Source: Spirochaeta sp.
GTDB lineage: Bacteria; Spirochaetota; Spirochaetia; Spirochaetales_E; Spirochaetaceae_B
DNA: 8,582 bases
Direction: 5' to 3'
Assembly (NCBI GenBank): GCA_030590585.1
Contig: JAUUYD010000077.1
Span: 1-8,582, forward strand
The first letter of the stretch is position 1; the number at the start of each line of letters is the position of its first letter. Below the pieces are notes generated by a model. The model ran no database searches and was not told the origin of the DNA. It saw only the letters and a program-made list of their open reading frames with translations. Shown one piece after another: positions 1 to 5,949 of this stretch. Both the position numbers and the translations under genes were made by a program.

Positions 1-135
1 ACATCCCCTGCAGCTATTTATGAATCCGGCCCGGGCAAGGTGCTCACCGGTCTCTGGGGTAAATCCGGACAGAATGGAACATGTTTTCTCGCGGGTACCG
101 TCGAGGATTTGAATACGATCAAAGAAAATAACTAG
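1..135 (+). CDS. fabD: Malonyl-CoA:ACP transacylase FabD, C-terminal fragment
   Basis: The window opens inside this gene. Frame 1 is open from base 1 to a TAG stop at 133-135, leaving 44 residues. FabD moves malonyl from CoA to acyl carrier protein and so supplies the extender unit for fatty-acid synthesis in the cytoplasm. The fragment contains YESGPGKVLTGLWGKSG (residues 7-23). This matches the conserved C-terminal GPGKVL-GL block of FabD proteins, which normally lies a few dozen residues before the end. The catalytic GHSLGE serine and active-site histidine are upstream and outside the window, so activity cannot be judged. The stop codon overlaps the fabG ribosome binding site (AGGAG at 134-138), which suggests translational coupling. 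The assignment rests on this one motif plus the fabG-fabF-fabZ context. Confidence 0.85.
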   Translation, partial: TSPAAIYESGPGKVLTGLWGKSGQNGTCFLAGTVEDLNTIKENN

Positions 136-146
136 GAGTCAGCATT

Positions 147-887
147 ATGCTTCTTGATGGAAAGAAGGTTCTTGTAACCGGCGGTGCCCAGGGCATCGGC
201 AAAGAAATTGTTATGAAATGCCTGGAAGAAGGCGCTTCGGTTCACTATTGCGACTTCAATGAAGGTCCGCATAAAGCAGAAATGGATGCAGCCGCGAAAA
301 AAGGTGCGAGTGTTACCTTTCATTCGGCAAACATCACCGATGAAGATCAGGTTAAAGCCCTTATCAAGGATATTACCGCCGACGGTAAACTTGATGTACT
401 GGTGAACAATGCAGGTATTACAAGGGACGGTATGGTGTTCCGTATGCCTCTGGATCAGTGGGAGCAGGTTATCAAGGTGAACCTTACCGGTGCATTTCTG
501 GTTGCCCGGGAAGTATCGGCCTTTATGGCGCTCAAACAGAAATCGGGCAGTATCATCAATATGGCCTCGGTTGTTGGACAGATGGGTAATGCCGGCCAGA
601 CCAACTACTCGGCATCCAAAGCCGGACTTATCGGTTTTACCAAGAGTCTGGCCAAGGAAACCGCCAAGCGGAATGTCAGGGTAAATGCTGTGGCTCCGGG
701 TTTTATTGCCACTGCCATGACCGATAAGCTTACAGATGAAGTGAAGGCCGAATACTCAAAGGCCATTCCACTGGGACGCATGGGAGCTGCCGGGGATGTG
801 GCCAATGCGGTGCTGTATCTGGCTTGCGATCTTTCTTCCTATATCACCGGTCAGGTGATTCGAGTTGATGGAGGGTTAGTGATGTGA
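147..887 (+). CDS. fabG: 3-oxoacyl-[ACP] reductase FabG
   Basis: This encodes a 246-residue short-chain dehydrogenase/reductase, the usual FabG length. FabG uses NADPH to reduce 3-oxoacyl-ACP to 3-hydroxyacyl-ACP in the fatty-acid elongation cycle. The classical SDR landmarks are in order: cofactor-binding TGGAQGIG (residues 11-18), NNAG (87-90), Asn112, catalytic Ser141 in INMASVVG, Tyr154 and Lys158 in the YSASK motif, and APG (183-185). The C-terminal ITGQVIRVDGG (233-243) is strongly FabG-like. The ATG start is preceded by AGGAG at 134-138, 8 nt upstream. The gene lies 11 nt after fabD, and its TGA stop overlaps the fabF start region. Many SDRs resemble FabG, but the flanking fab genes make this the housekeeping enzyme rather than a paralogue. 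Confidence 0.95.
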   Translation: MLLDGKKVLVTGGAQGIGKEIVMKCLEEGASVHYCDFNEGPHKAEMDAAAKKGASVTFHSANITDEDQVKALIKDITADGKLDVLVNNAGITRDGMVFRMPLDQWEQVIKVNLTGAFLVAREVSAFMALKQKSGSIINMASVVGQMGNAGQTNYSASKAGLIGFTKSLAKETAKRNVRVNAVAPGFIATAMTDKLTDEVKAEYSKAIPLGRMGAAGDVANAVLYLACDLSSYITGQVIRVDGGLVM

Positions 888-2134
888 TGAAAGGAAGACG
901 AGTTGTTGTAACCGGTCTGGGAACCGTTAATCCCCTGGCCCATGATGTGGCCAATACATGGGAAGCTATTAAAGCCGGAAAGAGCGGTATTGCTTCAATA
1001 ACAGCATTTGATACGGAAGAATATGCCTCTAAAGTCGCCGGAGAAGTTAAAAACTTCGATCCATCGGTCTGGATGGAGAAGAAAGAAGCCAGGAAACTGG
1101 CTCGATTCACCCAGTTCGCCATGGCCGGATCGGCCGAGGCTCTGGAAGATGCCGGCCTGGACAAGGGTGGTGTCGATCCTGAAAGGGTGGGTGTTATCCT
1201 TGGTAACGGTATCGGCGGATATGAAGTTACCGAAGAAGGTATACGTCAGCTGGCATTAAAAGGTCCCAGGGGCGTTGCTCCCATGACCGTTCCCAAGATG
1301 ATTATTAACGAGGGCCCGGCCAACGTTGCTATCAAATATGGTTTTCTCGGTCCCTGTTACGCACTTGTTACAGCATGTGCTTCAGCCACCGATGCGATAG
1401 GATCCGCCTTGAATGCCATACGGTACGGACAGGTGGATGTTGCGGTAACCGGCGGTATGGAAGCGGCCATTACACCTTTTGGAATAGCCGGGTTTGTCAA
1501 ATTAACCGCACTCTCGACTCAGTACAATGATAACCCCAGCGCTGCAAGCCGTCCTTTTGACAAGGATAGAGACGGATTCGTAATGGGTGAGGGCTCGGGT
1601 ATTCTTATACTAGAGGAGCTTACACACGCTCTGGACAGAGGGGCGAAAATCTATGGGGAGGTGGCCGGTTACGGTATGAGCTGTGATGCCTATCACCTTA
1701 CCAGCCCGGATGTGGAAGGTAACGGCCCGGCCCGGGCCATGAAGTGGGCTCTCCAGGATGCGGGAATGGATCCATCCGAAATTGATTATTTCAATGCTCA
1801 TGGTACCTCGACTCCTACCAACGATCCTCTGGAAACCATGGCTATTAAAAAAGCTTTTGGTGACCATGCCTACAAAATGCCCATTTCCTCCACAAAGTCC
1901 ATGACGGCCCATATGGTTGGTGGTGCAGGGGGCATGGAGTCCATCATCTGCCTGTTGGCCCTTCGGGATGGGTTTCTTCCACCTACTATCAATCTTGATA
2001 ATCCTGATGAGCGCTGTGATCTGGATTATGTACCCAATGTCGGACGGAAGGCGAATCTTCGCGTAGTCATGTCTGAGAGCCTTGGCTTCGGCGGCCATAA
2101 CGGTTCGCTGATTTTCAAGAAACTTGAGGAGTAG
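887..2134 (+). CDS. fabF: 3-oxoacyl-[ACP] synthase II FabF (KAS II)
   Basis: This encodes a 415-residue beta-ketoacyl-ACP synthase of normal FabF length. It condenses malonyl-ACP with acyl-ACP to extend the chain. The Cys-His-His triad is visible: Cys164 in TACASATDAIG, His305 in NAHGTSTPTNDP and His342 in KSMTAHMVGGAGG, with the conserved Lys337 just before. The glycine-rich tail GFGGHNGSLIFKK is typical, with His in place of the Thr of E. coli FabF, a common family variant. The ATG at 887 shares its A with the fabG TGA stop. An in-frame GTG at 884 would add one residue and sits closer to the GGAGG at 870-874 (9 nt rather than 12), so either may be used. I prefer 887 because MKGRRVVVTGLG fits the usual family N-terminus. 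The overlap implies coupled translation with fabG. No acpP gene separates the two. Confidence 0.95.
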   Translation: MKGRRVVVTGLGTVNPLAHDVANTWEAIKAGKSGIASITAFDTEEYASKVAGEVKNFDPSVWMEKKEARKLARFTQFAMAGSAEALEDAGLDKGGVDPERVGVILGNGIGGYEVTEEGIRQLALKGPRGVAPMTVPKMIINEGPANVAIKYGFLGPCYALVTACASATDAIGSALNAIRYGQVDVAVTGGMEAAITPFGIAGFVKLTALSTQYNDNPSAASRPFDKDRDGFVMGEGSGILILEELTHALDRGAKIYGEVAGYGMSCDAYHLTSPDVEGNGPARAMKWALQDAGMDPSEIDYFNAHGTSTPTNDPLETMAIKKAFGDHAYKMPISSTKSMTAHMVGGAGGMESIICLLALRDGFLPPTINLDNPDERCDLDYVPNVGRKANLRVVMSESLGFGGHNGSLIFKKLEE

Positions 2135-2143
2135 GCGGGAAAG

Positions 2144-2566
2144 ATGAAAGATATAAAAGAATTATTACCCCATAGAGAGCCATTTCTCTTTGTTGACAAG
2201 CTTGATGAGGTGAGTGACGAACGCATTGTCGGAACCCGCAAATACACCGAAGATGATTTTTTCTTCAAAGGTCATTTTCCCGGATATCCTGTTGTACCCG
2301 GTGTAATTCTGGTGGAATCCATGGCCCAGTGCGGTGGAGCCGGTGTTGCCCAGTCGGGACTCCTGGGAGACAAGTTGTTCTTCCTGGCCACCGTGGACAA
2401 GGTGAAATTCCGCCGTCAGGTGGTTCCCGGAGACGAGGTGCGCTTTGAAATTGAGAATGTCCGTGTTGACTCCCGGGGCTTACGGCAGACCGGTAAGGCC
2501 TATGTAGGCGATCAGGTGGCAGCTGAGGCTTCCTGGCTCTGTCTTATGGGCGACCGGGAAGGTTAA
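2144..2566 (+). CDS. fabZ: 3-hydroxyacyl-[ACP] dehydratase FabZ
   Basis: This encodes a 140-residue hot-dog-fold dehydratase that converts 3-hydroxyacyl-ACP to trans-2-enoyl-ACP. The N-terminal LLPHREPFLFVD (residues 7-18) is the standard FabZ opening. The active-site region FFKGHFPGYPVVPGVILVES (40-59) carries catalytic His44 and Glu58. Glu at the second position is the FabZ state; FabA has Asp there, and FabA is also longer. The gene starts 9 nt after fabF. The purine-rich stretch across the fabF stop (GGAGTAGG, 2128-2135) can serve as ribosome binding site. FabZ, FabF and FabG together supply three of the four elongation-cycle steps. The enoyl-ACP reductase is not in this window. Confidence 0.95.
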   Translation: MKDIKELLPHREPFLFVDKLDEVSDERIVGTRKYTEDDFFFKGHFPGYPVVPGVILVESMAQCGGAGVAQSGLLGDKLFFLATVDKVKFRRQVVPGDEVRFEIENVRVDSRGLRQTGKAYVGDQVAAEASWLCLMGDREG

Positions 2567-2576
2567 AGGTTCGTAA

Positions 2577-3191
2577 ATGCCGAAGATAATCGATCATAAA
2601 AAACGAAAAGTAGCGATTCTTCGGCAGGCCTTCAGTTTGTTTGCCCGGAAAGGATATCAGAATACAAGTCTGTCACACCTGGCCGAGGCAAGCAAAATTT
2701 CCCGCCCCACTCTGTATTTATATTTCAGGGACAAGGAAGAAATCTTCACATACGCGGTGAAGTATTATACCGATGAGATGTTTTCGGATTACAGAAATTT
2801 TGCTTCCGGTAACGGTCTTGTAATTCCGCAAATCCGGAAGATTATTGCGAATATCATTCTAAAAAGCTGGCTCAACAGGGATTTTATAACCAGTCTCGGA
2901 GATTATCTTTTTCAGAAGCGTAAGGATGACAGAAATTTTTTTCCTGTTGCCATTCGGCGGCGAACTTTGAAACTTGATCACCTTCTTCGCCGTATGCTCC
3001 GTGAGGGAATTGAGTCAGGTGAGCTTCGTGAAATCCCGATTGAAACTACCTCAATGCTGATTCTCGACCTGATACAGGCATATCTTTTCAAATTGGCCAT
3101 AATAAGTGCCGCGGATCCAAGGCAGACAATTACTGTCATTGAAGCCTTTCTGGATGGCCTTGCCAGCTGCGGGCAAATGCAACCTGTATAG
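2577..3191 (+). CDS. TetR/AcrR-family transcriptional regulator
   Basis: This encodes a 204-residue one-component regulator of typical TetR length. The N-terminal DNA-binding domain spans about residues 8-56. It has the family pattern AFSLFARKGYQNTSL followed by a helix-turn-helix and the recognition-helix segment SRPTLYLYFRDKEEIF (42-57). The rest is the variable helical ligand-binding and dimerisation domain, rich in hydrophobic residues near 155-177. The start lies 10 nt after fabZ, behind a short AAGG (2566-2569), so it is probably co-transcribed with the fab genes. That position suggests a regulator of fatty-acid synthesis or degradation sensing acyl-CoA or acyl-ACP, as FadR-, FabR- and FabT-like proteins do. 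The ligand cannot be read from the sequence. A candidate inverted-repeat operator lies directly after the stop (3191-3203). Confidence 0.9.
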   Translation: MPKIIDHKKRKVAILRQAFSLFARKGYQNTSLSHLAEASKISRPTLYLYFRDKEEIFTYAVKYYTDEMFSDYRNFASGNGLVIPQIRKIIANIILKSWLNRDFITSLGDYLFQKRKDDRNFFPVAIRRRTLKLDHLLRRMLREGIESGELREIPIETTSMLILDLIQAYLFKLAIISAADPRQTITVIEAFLDGLASCGQMQPV

Positions 3192-3203
3192 AATAGCTTA
3201 TTC
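3191..3203. repeat. Inverted repeat, candidate operator between tetR and ade
   Basis: GAATA-GCT-TATTC forms perfect 5-bp arms around a 3-nt centre. It begins at the last base of the tetR stop codon and ends 14 nt upstream of the TATAAT at 3218-3223, in the region where a -35 element would lie. Size and symmetry suit a regulator dimer such as a TetR protein, but arms this short can occur by chance. Function is inferred. Confidence 0.3.
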
Positions 3204-3217
3204 CAATCCATTTAATC

Positions 3218-3223
3218 TATAAT
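3218..3223 (+). promoter_or_regulatory. Candidate -10 element (TATAAT) of ade
   Basis: A perfect TATAAT lies in the 42-nt gap upstream of ade. Standard spacing would put the transcription start near 3230, only about 4 nt before the ATG at 3234. No good -35 box exists: the hexamer at 17-nt spacing is AGCTTA (3195-3200). The match is therefore one-sided and could be chance in an AT-rich gap. If real, the mRNA is nearly leaderless, which would fit the missing Shine-Dalgarno sequence. Confidence 0.4.
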
Positions 3224-3233
3224 CATCATTAAG

Positions 3234-4976
3234 ATGACTGAAGACATTCGCGCTGATATTGAAGTTGCTTCCGGGCGGGTCCCGGCGGATGTGGCCTTGC
3301 GTAACGGCAGGTTCCTGGATGTATTTACCGGTGAGTTGATGACTGGTGATATGGCCGTCAGAAACGGTAATATTGTCGCAGTCGGCCCGGTGGGTGCGTA
3401 TCGTGGTCGCGAAGAGCTGGATTTAAACAATAAAATTGTTGTTCCGGGACTTATTGACGCCCATGTTCATATTGAAAGCTCCATGCACGGCCCGACGGGT
3501 TTCGCAGGTTTGACTGTTCCCCGGGGAACAACAACAGTTGTTGCCGATCCGCATGAAATAGCAAATGTTCGCGGCATGGACGGTATCCGCTGGATATTGG
3601 ACGCCTCGGAGAATGTCCCTCAATCAGTATTTGTCATGCTTCCCTCCTGTGTTCCTGCAACGCCGTTTGAGGATGCCGGGGCGGTGCTTGATGCTTCGGA
3701 TCTGATTGAACTCATCGATCACCCAAGAGTCCTTGGACTCGGTGAGGCCATGGATTACCCTGCGGTGGCTGCAGCCAGGGTTGAAATTGTGGAAAAAATT
3801 GCCATGGCCCGGCGCATCGGCAAAAGGGTTGACGGCCACAGTCCGGCGATGAAGGGAAAGGATCTGGCAGCCTATGCGGTGGCCGGTATCGGTACCGATC
3901 ATGAGTGTACAAACATCAATGAGATGAAAGAACGTCTTCGTATGGGGATGAGAATCCTGATCCGTGAGGGCACCGCTGCCCGGGATCTGGCGGCTCTTGT
4001 CAAAGGGGTGGATTCAGGTCTGGCCAGACGTTGTGCCTTTTGTACTGACGACAAGCTCCCCGGGGACATTCTGGCTGAAGGGCATATTGATTTCAATGTC
4101 AGGGAGGCTATACGTCTGGGACTGGATCCTGTGGAGGCGGTACGCCTGGCGACTTTGAATGGTGCTGAGGCCTATGGGCTGGATGACCGGGGCGCCCTGT
4201 CTCCCGGGAGACGCGCCGATCTGGTGGTTCTTGATGGCGAATTGGCCGATTTTTCAGTTGGTTCGGTATATCGGGGAGGCAAACTGGTGGCTGAAGGCGG
4301 TAAGCTGCTGGAACCGCCGGCCAAAAGTGATGATAGCAAGGTAAAGGATACTGTACGCCTTATCCCTCTGGGTTCCCACGACCTGGATCTAAAACTGAAA
4401 ACCGGAAGGGCTCGTGTTATTAATCTGAATCCCGGCAGCCTGGTAACAGCTGAGAGTATTCGGGATGTTTCTCTTGATTCTGATGGTCATTTCATTCCGG
4501 ATTCATCCGGAGACCTGCTTAAACTTGTAGTGGTTGAGAGGCCTAAAAATACCGGTAGAATAGGGCTGGGAATTGTCGCGGGATACGGCTTGAAAGGCGG
4601 TGCCGCGGCCAGCAGTATCGCCCATGATTCCCATAACCTGATTGCCGTAGGCGATGATAATGCGGCAATTCTTTCGGCGTTGAGGGTACTGGCCACCAGT
4701 GGAGGCGGTATCTCCCTGGCAGCAGCCGGTGGAGATGTTCTTGGAGTACTTCCCCTCCCGCTAGGCGGACTGATGACTGATGAGGCCGGTGAATTGACAT
4801 CTTCCAGACTGGATAAGCTGATAGCTCTGGCCCATGAGAAGCTCGGGGTTCGGGAAGATCTGGATCCCTTCATGCCGCTGAGCTTCCTGGCTCTTCCGGT
4901 AATTCCTGATCTGAAACTTACCGCCCGTGGTCTTTTTGATGTAAAGAACTTCGAGTTTGTGTCGGTGGACGCTTAA
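3234..4976 (+). CDS. ade: Adenine deaminase
   Basis: This encodes a 580-residue metal-dependent amidohydrolase matching the usual length of bacterial Ade/AdeC. It deaminates adenine to hypoxanthine and ammonia in purine salvage. The N-terminus reads IEVASGRVPADVALRNGR, as in this family. Metal and active-site motifs follow: PGLIDAHVHIESS (residues 71-83, His77 and His79), ADPHEIANVRG (104-114), LGLGEAMD (167-174), DGHSP (200-204), TDHE (221-224) and CTDDKLPGD (270-278). The C-terminal Ade-specific domain has SIAHDSHN (461-468), and PLSFLALPVIP (548-558) near its end. ATG 3234 is the first possible ATG, because an in-frame TAA lies at 3213. No Shine-Dalgarno precedes it, unlike most other genes here. 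It has no obvious functional link to its neighbours. It is probably transcribed from its own promoter or by read-through from tetR. Confidence 0.95.
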   Translation: MTEDIRADIEVASGRVPADVALRNGRFLDVFTGELMTGDMAVRNGNIVAVGPVGAYRGREELDLNNKIVVPGLIDAHVHIESSMHGPTGFAGLTVPRGTTTVVADPHEIANVRGMDGIRWILDASENVPQSVFVMLPSCVPATPFEDAGAVLDASDLIELIDHPRVLGLGEAMDYPAVAAARVEIVEKIAMARRIGKRVDGHSPAMKGKDLAAYAVAGIGTDHECTNINEMKERLRMGMRILIREGTAARDLAALVKGVDSGLARRCAFCTDDKLPGDILAEGHIDFNVREAIRLGLDPVEAVRLATLNGAEAYGLDDRGALSPGRRADLVVLDGELADFSVGSVYRGGKLVAEGGKLLEPPAKSDDSKVKDTVRLIPLGSHDLDLKLKTGRARVINLNPGSLVTAESIRDVSLDSDGHFIPDSSGDLLKLVVVERPKNTGRIGLGIVAGYGLKGGAAASSIAHDSHNLIAVGDDNAAILSALRVLATSGGGISLAAAGGDVLGVLPLPLGGLMTDEAGELTSSRLDKLIALAHEKLGVREDLDPFMPLSFLALPVIPDLKLTARGLFDVKNFEFVSVDA

Positions 4977-4984
4977 ACTACCTG

Positions 4985-5014
4985 TTTCATATGACATAGA
5001 TATGAAATATGAAA
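4985..5014. repeat. Inverted plus tandem TATGAAA repeats upstream of the STAS gene
   Basis: TTTCATAT (4985-4992) and ATATGAAA (5000-5007) are a perfect 8-bp inverted repeat around 7 nt. A second TATGAAA (5008-5014) follows in tandem with the first (5001-5007). The centre lies about 184 nt upstream of the start predicted for the sigma-54 promoter, a distance compatible with an activator site. The stem is nearly all A-T and lacks a U-run, so it is unlikely to be a terminator for ade. Confidence 0.4.
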
Positions 5015-5069
5015 AAATGCAATAAATCATTTCTCAATAAGTAAATAGCCTAATATTTTCTTGTTACGG

Positions 5070-5086
5070 CTATGTAATACGCATAG
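5070..5086. repeat. Inverted repeat, candidate upstream activator site
   Basis: CTATG (5070-5074) and CATAG (5082-5086) are perfect 5-bp arms separated by 7 nt, the same spacer length as the repeat at 4985-5007. The centre is about 102 nt upstream of the predicted sigma-54 start, in the range where enhancer-binding proteins usually bind. The arms are short, so chance is possible. Confidence 0.3.
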
Positions 5087-5121
5087 TTTGTTTATGATAT
5101 TATATTCCACCGAAATATTCT

Positions 5122-5131
5122 TAAGTACTTA
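5122..5131. repeat. Perfect 10-bp palindrome upstream of the sigma-54 promoter
   Basis: TAAGTACTTA is a perfect palindrome centred about 53 nt upstream of the predicted transcription start. It could be a regulator site or a chance palindrome in AT-rich DNA. No family of DNA-binding protein can be named from it. Confidence 0.3.
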
Positions 5132-5153
5132 CAACATAAACAATTAATATTTC

Positions 5154-5169
5154 TGGCATGATCATTGCT
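5154..5169 (+). promoter_or_regulatory. Sigma-54 (RpoN) -24/-12 promoter of the STAS gene
   Basis: TGGCATG-ATCA-TTGCT matches the sigma-54 consensus TGGCACG-N4-TTGCW at every position but one, with C replaced by the commonly tolerated T. The essential GG (5155-5156) and GC (5167-5168) have the required 10-nt spacing, which places +1 near 5180. The leader to the ATG at 5206 would be about 26 nt and contains the ribosome binding site GGGAGGA (5194-5200). Such promoters need an ATP-dependent enhancer-binding protein. None is encoded in the window. Confidence 0.8.
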
Positions 5170-5205
5170 TAATCCTGGGCATATACAAGCTTCGGGAGGA
5201 TTAAG

Positions 5206-5757
5206 ATGACTATGACACAAAATCCCAGTACTTCTATCGCTATCACCCTTGATGAAAATCCCGATCTTAGAATCTCTCTTGAAGAGAGCGGAATAGAAGG
5301 GTCCGTTATAATTCGGCTTACCGGGCTTATTGATACATACAACTCGGATTTTTTCCGCAATCAGGCTGTTAAAGTGGTGGAAGCCGGATATAAGAATATT
5401 CTGATTGATGCAACAGCTACCACTTTTATGTCCAGCACCGGCATCGGAGCTTTTACAGCCCTGTTGAAGCTCATCCGTGATAAACAAGGATCCATGGTTA
5501 TTTTCGGAATGCCCGGTAAAATATTCGAAGTTTTCAAGCTTCTTGGTTTCACCTCATTTTTTCAGTTCTGCAACACCCGGGATGAAGCTTTGGCGATGCT
5601 GAATGTTGATCCGTCAGTTAAAGAAGTATTTCCCGTATTATTTTCCTGTCCGGTTTGTTATCGCCGGTTGAAAGCAGTCAAAGCCGGCCGTTTCCGCTGC
5701 TCCTCCTGCCGAGTGATTCTGGCGGTGAACAATGAAGGCGAAATCAGCCTCGGGTAA
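5206..5757 (+). CDS. STAS-domain protein (anti-sigma factor antagonist-like) with C-terminal zinc ribbon
   Basis: This encodes a 183-residue cytoplasmic protein with two parts. Residues about 22-133 form a STAS domain of the SpoIIAA/RsbV kind. It starts with an ISLEES..GSVIIRLTGLIDTYN strand-turn region and has the signature DATATTFMSSTGIGAF (68-83); Ser77 aligns with the phosphorylated serine of SpoIIAA. Residues 148-168 hold Cys148-PV-Cys151 and Cys165-SS-Cys168, a CxxC-N13-CxxC zinc ribbon. Classical antagonists are about 110 residues and end after the STAS domain, so the tail is an addition. The start at 5206 has GGAGG 6 nt upstream; an ATG at 5212 is an alternative. The gene stands alone behind a sigma-54 promoter. 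By family knowledge it may bind an anti-sigma factor or kinase when unphosphorylated. The actual partner, and the role of the ribbon, are unknown. Confidence 0.85.
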   Translation: MTMTQNPSTSIAITLDENPDLRISLEESGIEGSVIIRLTGLIDTYNSDFFRNQAVKVVEAGYKNILIDATATTFMSSTGIGAFTALLKLIRDKQGSMVIFGMPGKIFEVFKLLGFTSFFQFCNTRDEALAMLNVDPSVKEVFPVLFSCPVCYRRLKAVKAGRFRCSSCRVILAVNNEGEISLG

Positions 5758-5762
5758 GGCTG
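5745..5762 (+). other. Stem-loop spanning the STAS gene stop codon
   Basis: CAGCCT (5745-5750) and AGGCTG (5757-5762) form a perfect 6-bp stem, four of the pairs G-C, around a 6-nt loop that includes part of the TAA stop. No U-run follows, so it is not a canonical intrinsic terminator. It could stabilise the 3' end of the transcript or contribute weakly to termination. Confidence 0.35.
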
Positions 5763-5883
5763 TTCGCACAGGGGATACTAATTCGTTTATCAGCATCAAT
5801 TAAACAATATCCAATTTTCATTATCACTCTGTAAAACCAGCTTTTTTTTGACGGTATGTACTCTGTTGTCGAAAAAGAGCTTG

Positions 5884-5889
5884 TATGAT
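5884..5889 (+). promoter_or_regulatory. Possible -10 element (TATGAT) of the etf operon
   Basis: TATGAT lies 79 nt upstream of the etfB start, in the 211-nt AT-rich gap where an etf promoter is expected. The hexamer at 17-nt spacing (CTCTGT, 5861-5866) is a poor -35, and the better TTGTCG (5866-5871) is only 12 nt away. This is a weak candidate only; the promoter may use another site in the gap. Confidence 0.2.
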
Positions 5890-5919
5890 AGATTACTCCG
5901 ATTGAATCATTAATCAGCT

Positions 5920-5935
5920 TTGAACTGATATTCAA
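5920..5935. repeat. Inverted repeat, candidate operator upstream of etfB
   Basis: TTGAA (5920-5924) and TTCAA (5931-5935) are perfect arms around 6 nt. An overlapping second repeat, ATCAG-N7-CTGAT, spans 5913-5929. They lie 34-56 nt before the etfB ATG and downstream of the possible -10, where a repressor would block transcription. A fatty-acid-responsive TetR protein is one plausible binder, but no consensus can be verified here. Confidence 0.35.
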
Positions 5936-5939
5936 CTAA

Positions 5940-5949
5940 TTCATATGAA
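5940..5949. repeat. Perfect palindrome TTCATATGAA in the etfB leader
   Basis: This perfect 10-bp palindrome ends 7 nt before the etfB Shine-Dalgarno. Its half-site TTCATA/TATGAA is also present at 4985-5014 upstream of the STAS gene, so the same factor might act at both places. In AT-rich intergenic DNA this may be coincidence. Confidence 0.3.

Noticed and set aside
1610..2098. Long minus-strand open frame opposite fabF (162 codons)
   Set aside because: It lies entirely within fabF, which has intact catalytic motifs. No recognisable protein family or ribosome binding site supports it.
3192..3233. Purine riboswitch controlling ade
   Set aside because: The gap is only 42 nt and shows no three-way-junction sequence, so there is no room for the aptamer.
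4487..4873. Minus-strand open frame opposite the 3' part of ade
   Set aside because: The serine/proline-rich composition is typical of an antisense shadow, and the + strand Ade reading is intact and conserved.
4985..5007. Inverted repeat after ade as an intrinsic terminator
   Set aside because: The stem has one G-C pair and is followed by A-rich rather than T-rich sequence, so it is better described as a possible protein-binding site.
5002..5025. Seven-codon open frame upstream of the STAS gene
   Set aside because: It is too short, has no ribosome binding site, and lies upstream of the predicted transcription start.
5092..5487. Minus-strand open frame across the sigma-54 promoter and STAS gene
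   Set aside because: It overlaps a well-supported + strand gene and promoter, and its translation shows no familiar domain.
5842..5849. Run of eight T upstream of etfB as an intrinsic terminator
   Set aside because: No stable GC-containing stem directly precedes it; only AAAA could pair with the T-run itself.
5856..5888. Ten-codon open frame (MYSVVEKELV) as a leader peptide for etf
   Set aside because: It has no Shine-Dalgarno sequence, no repeated regulatory codons and no attenuator hairpins.
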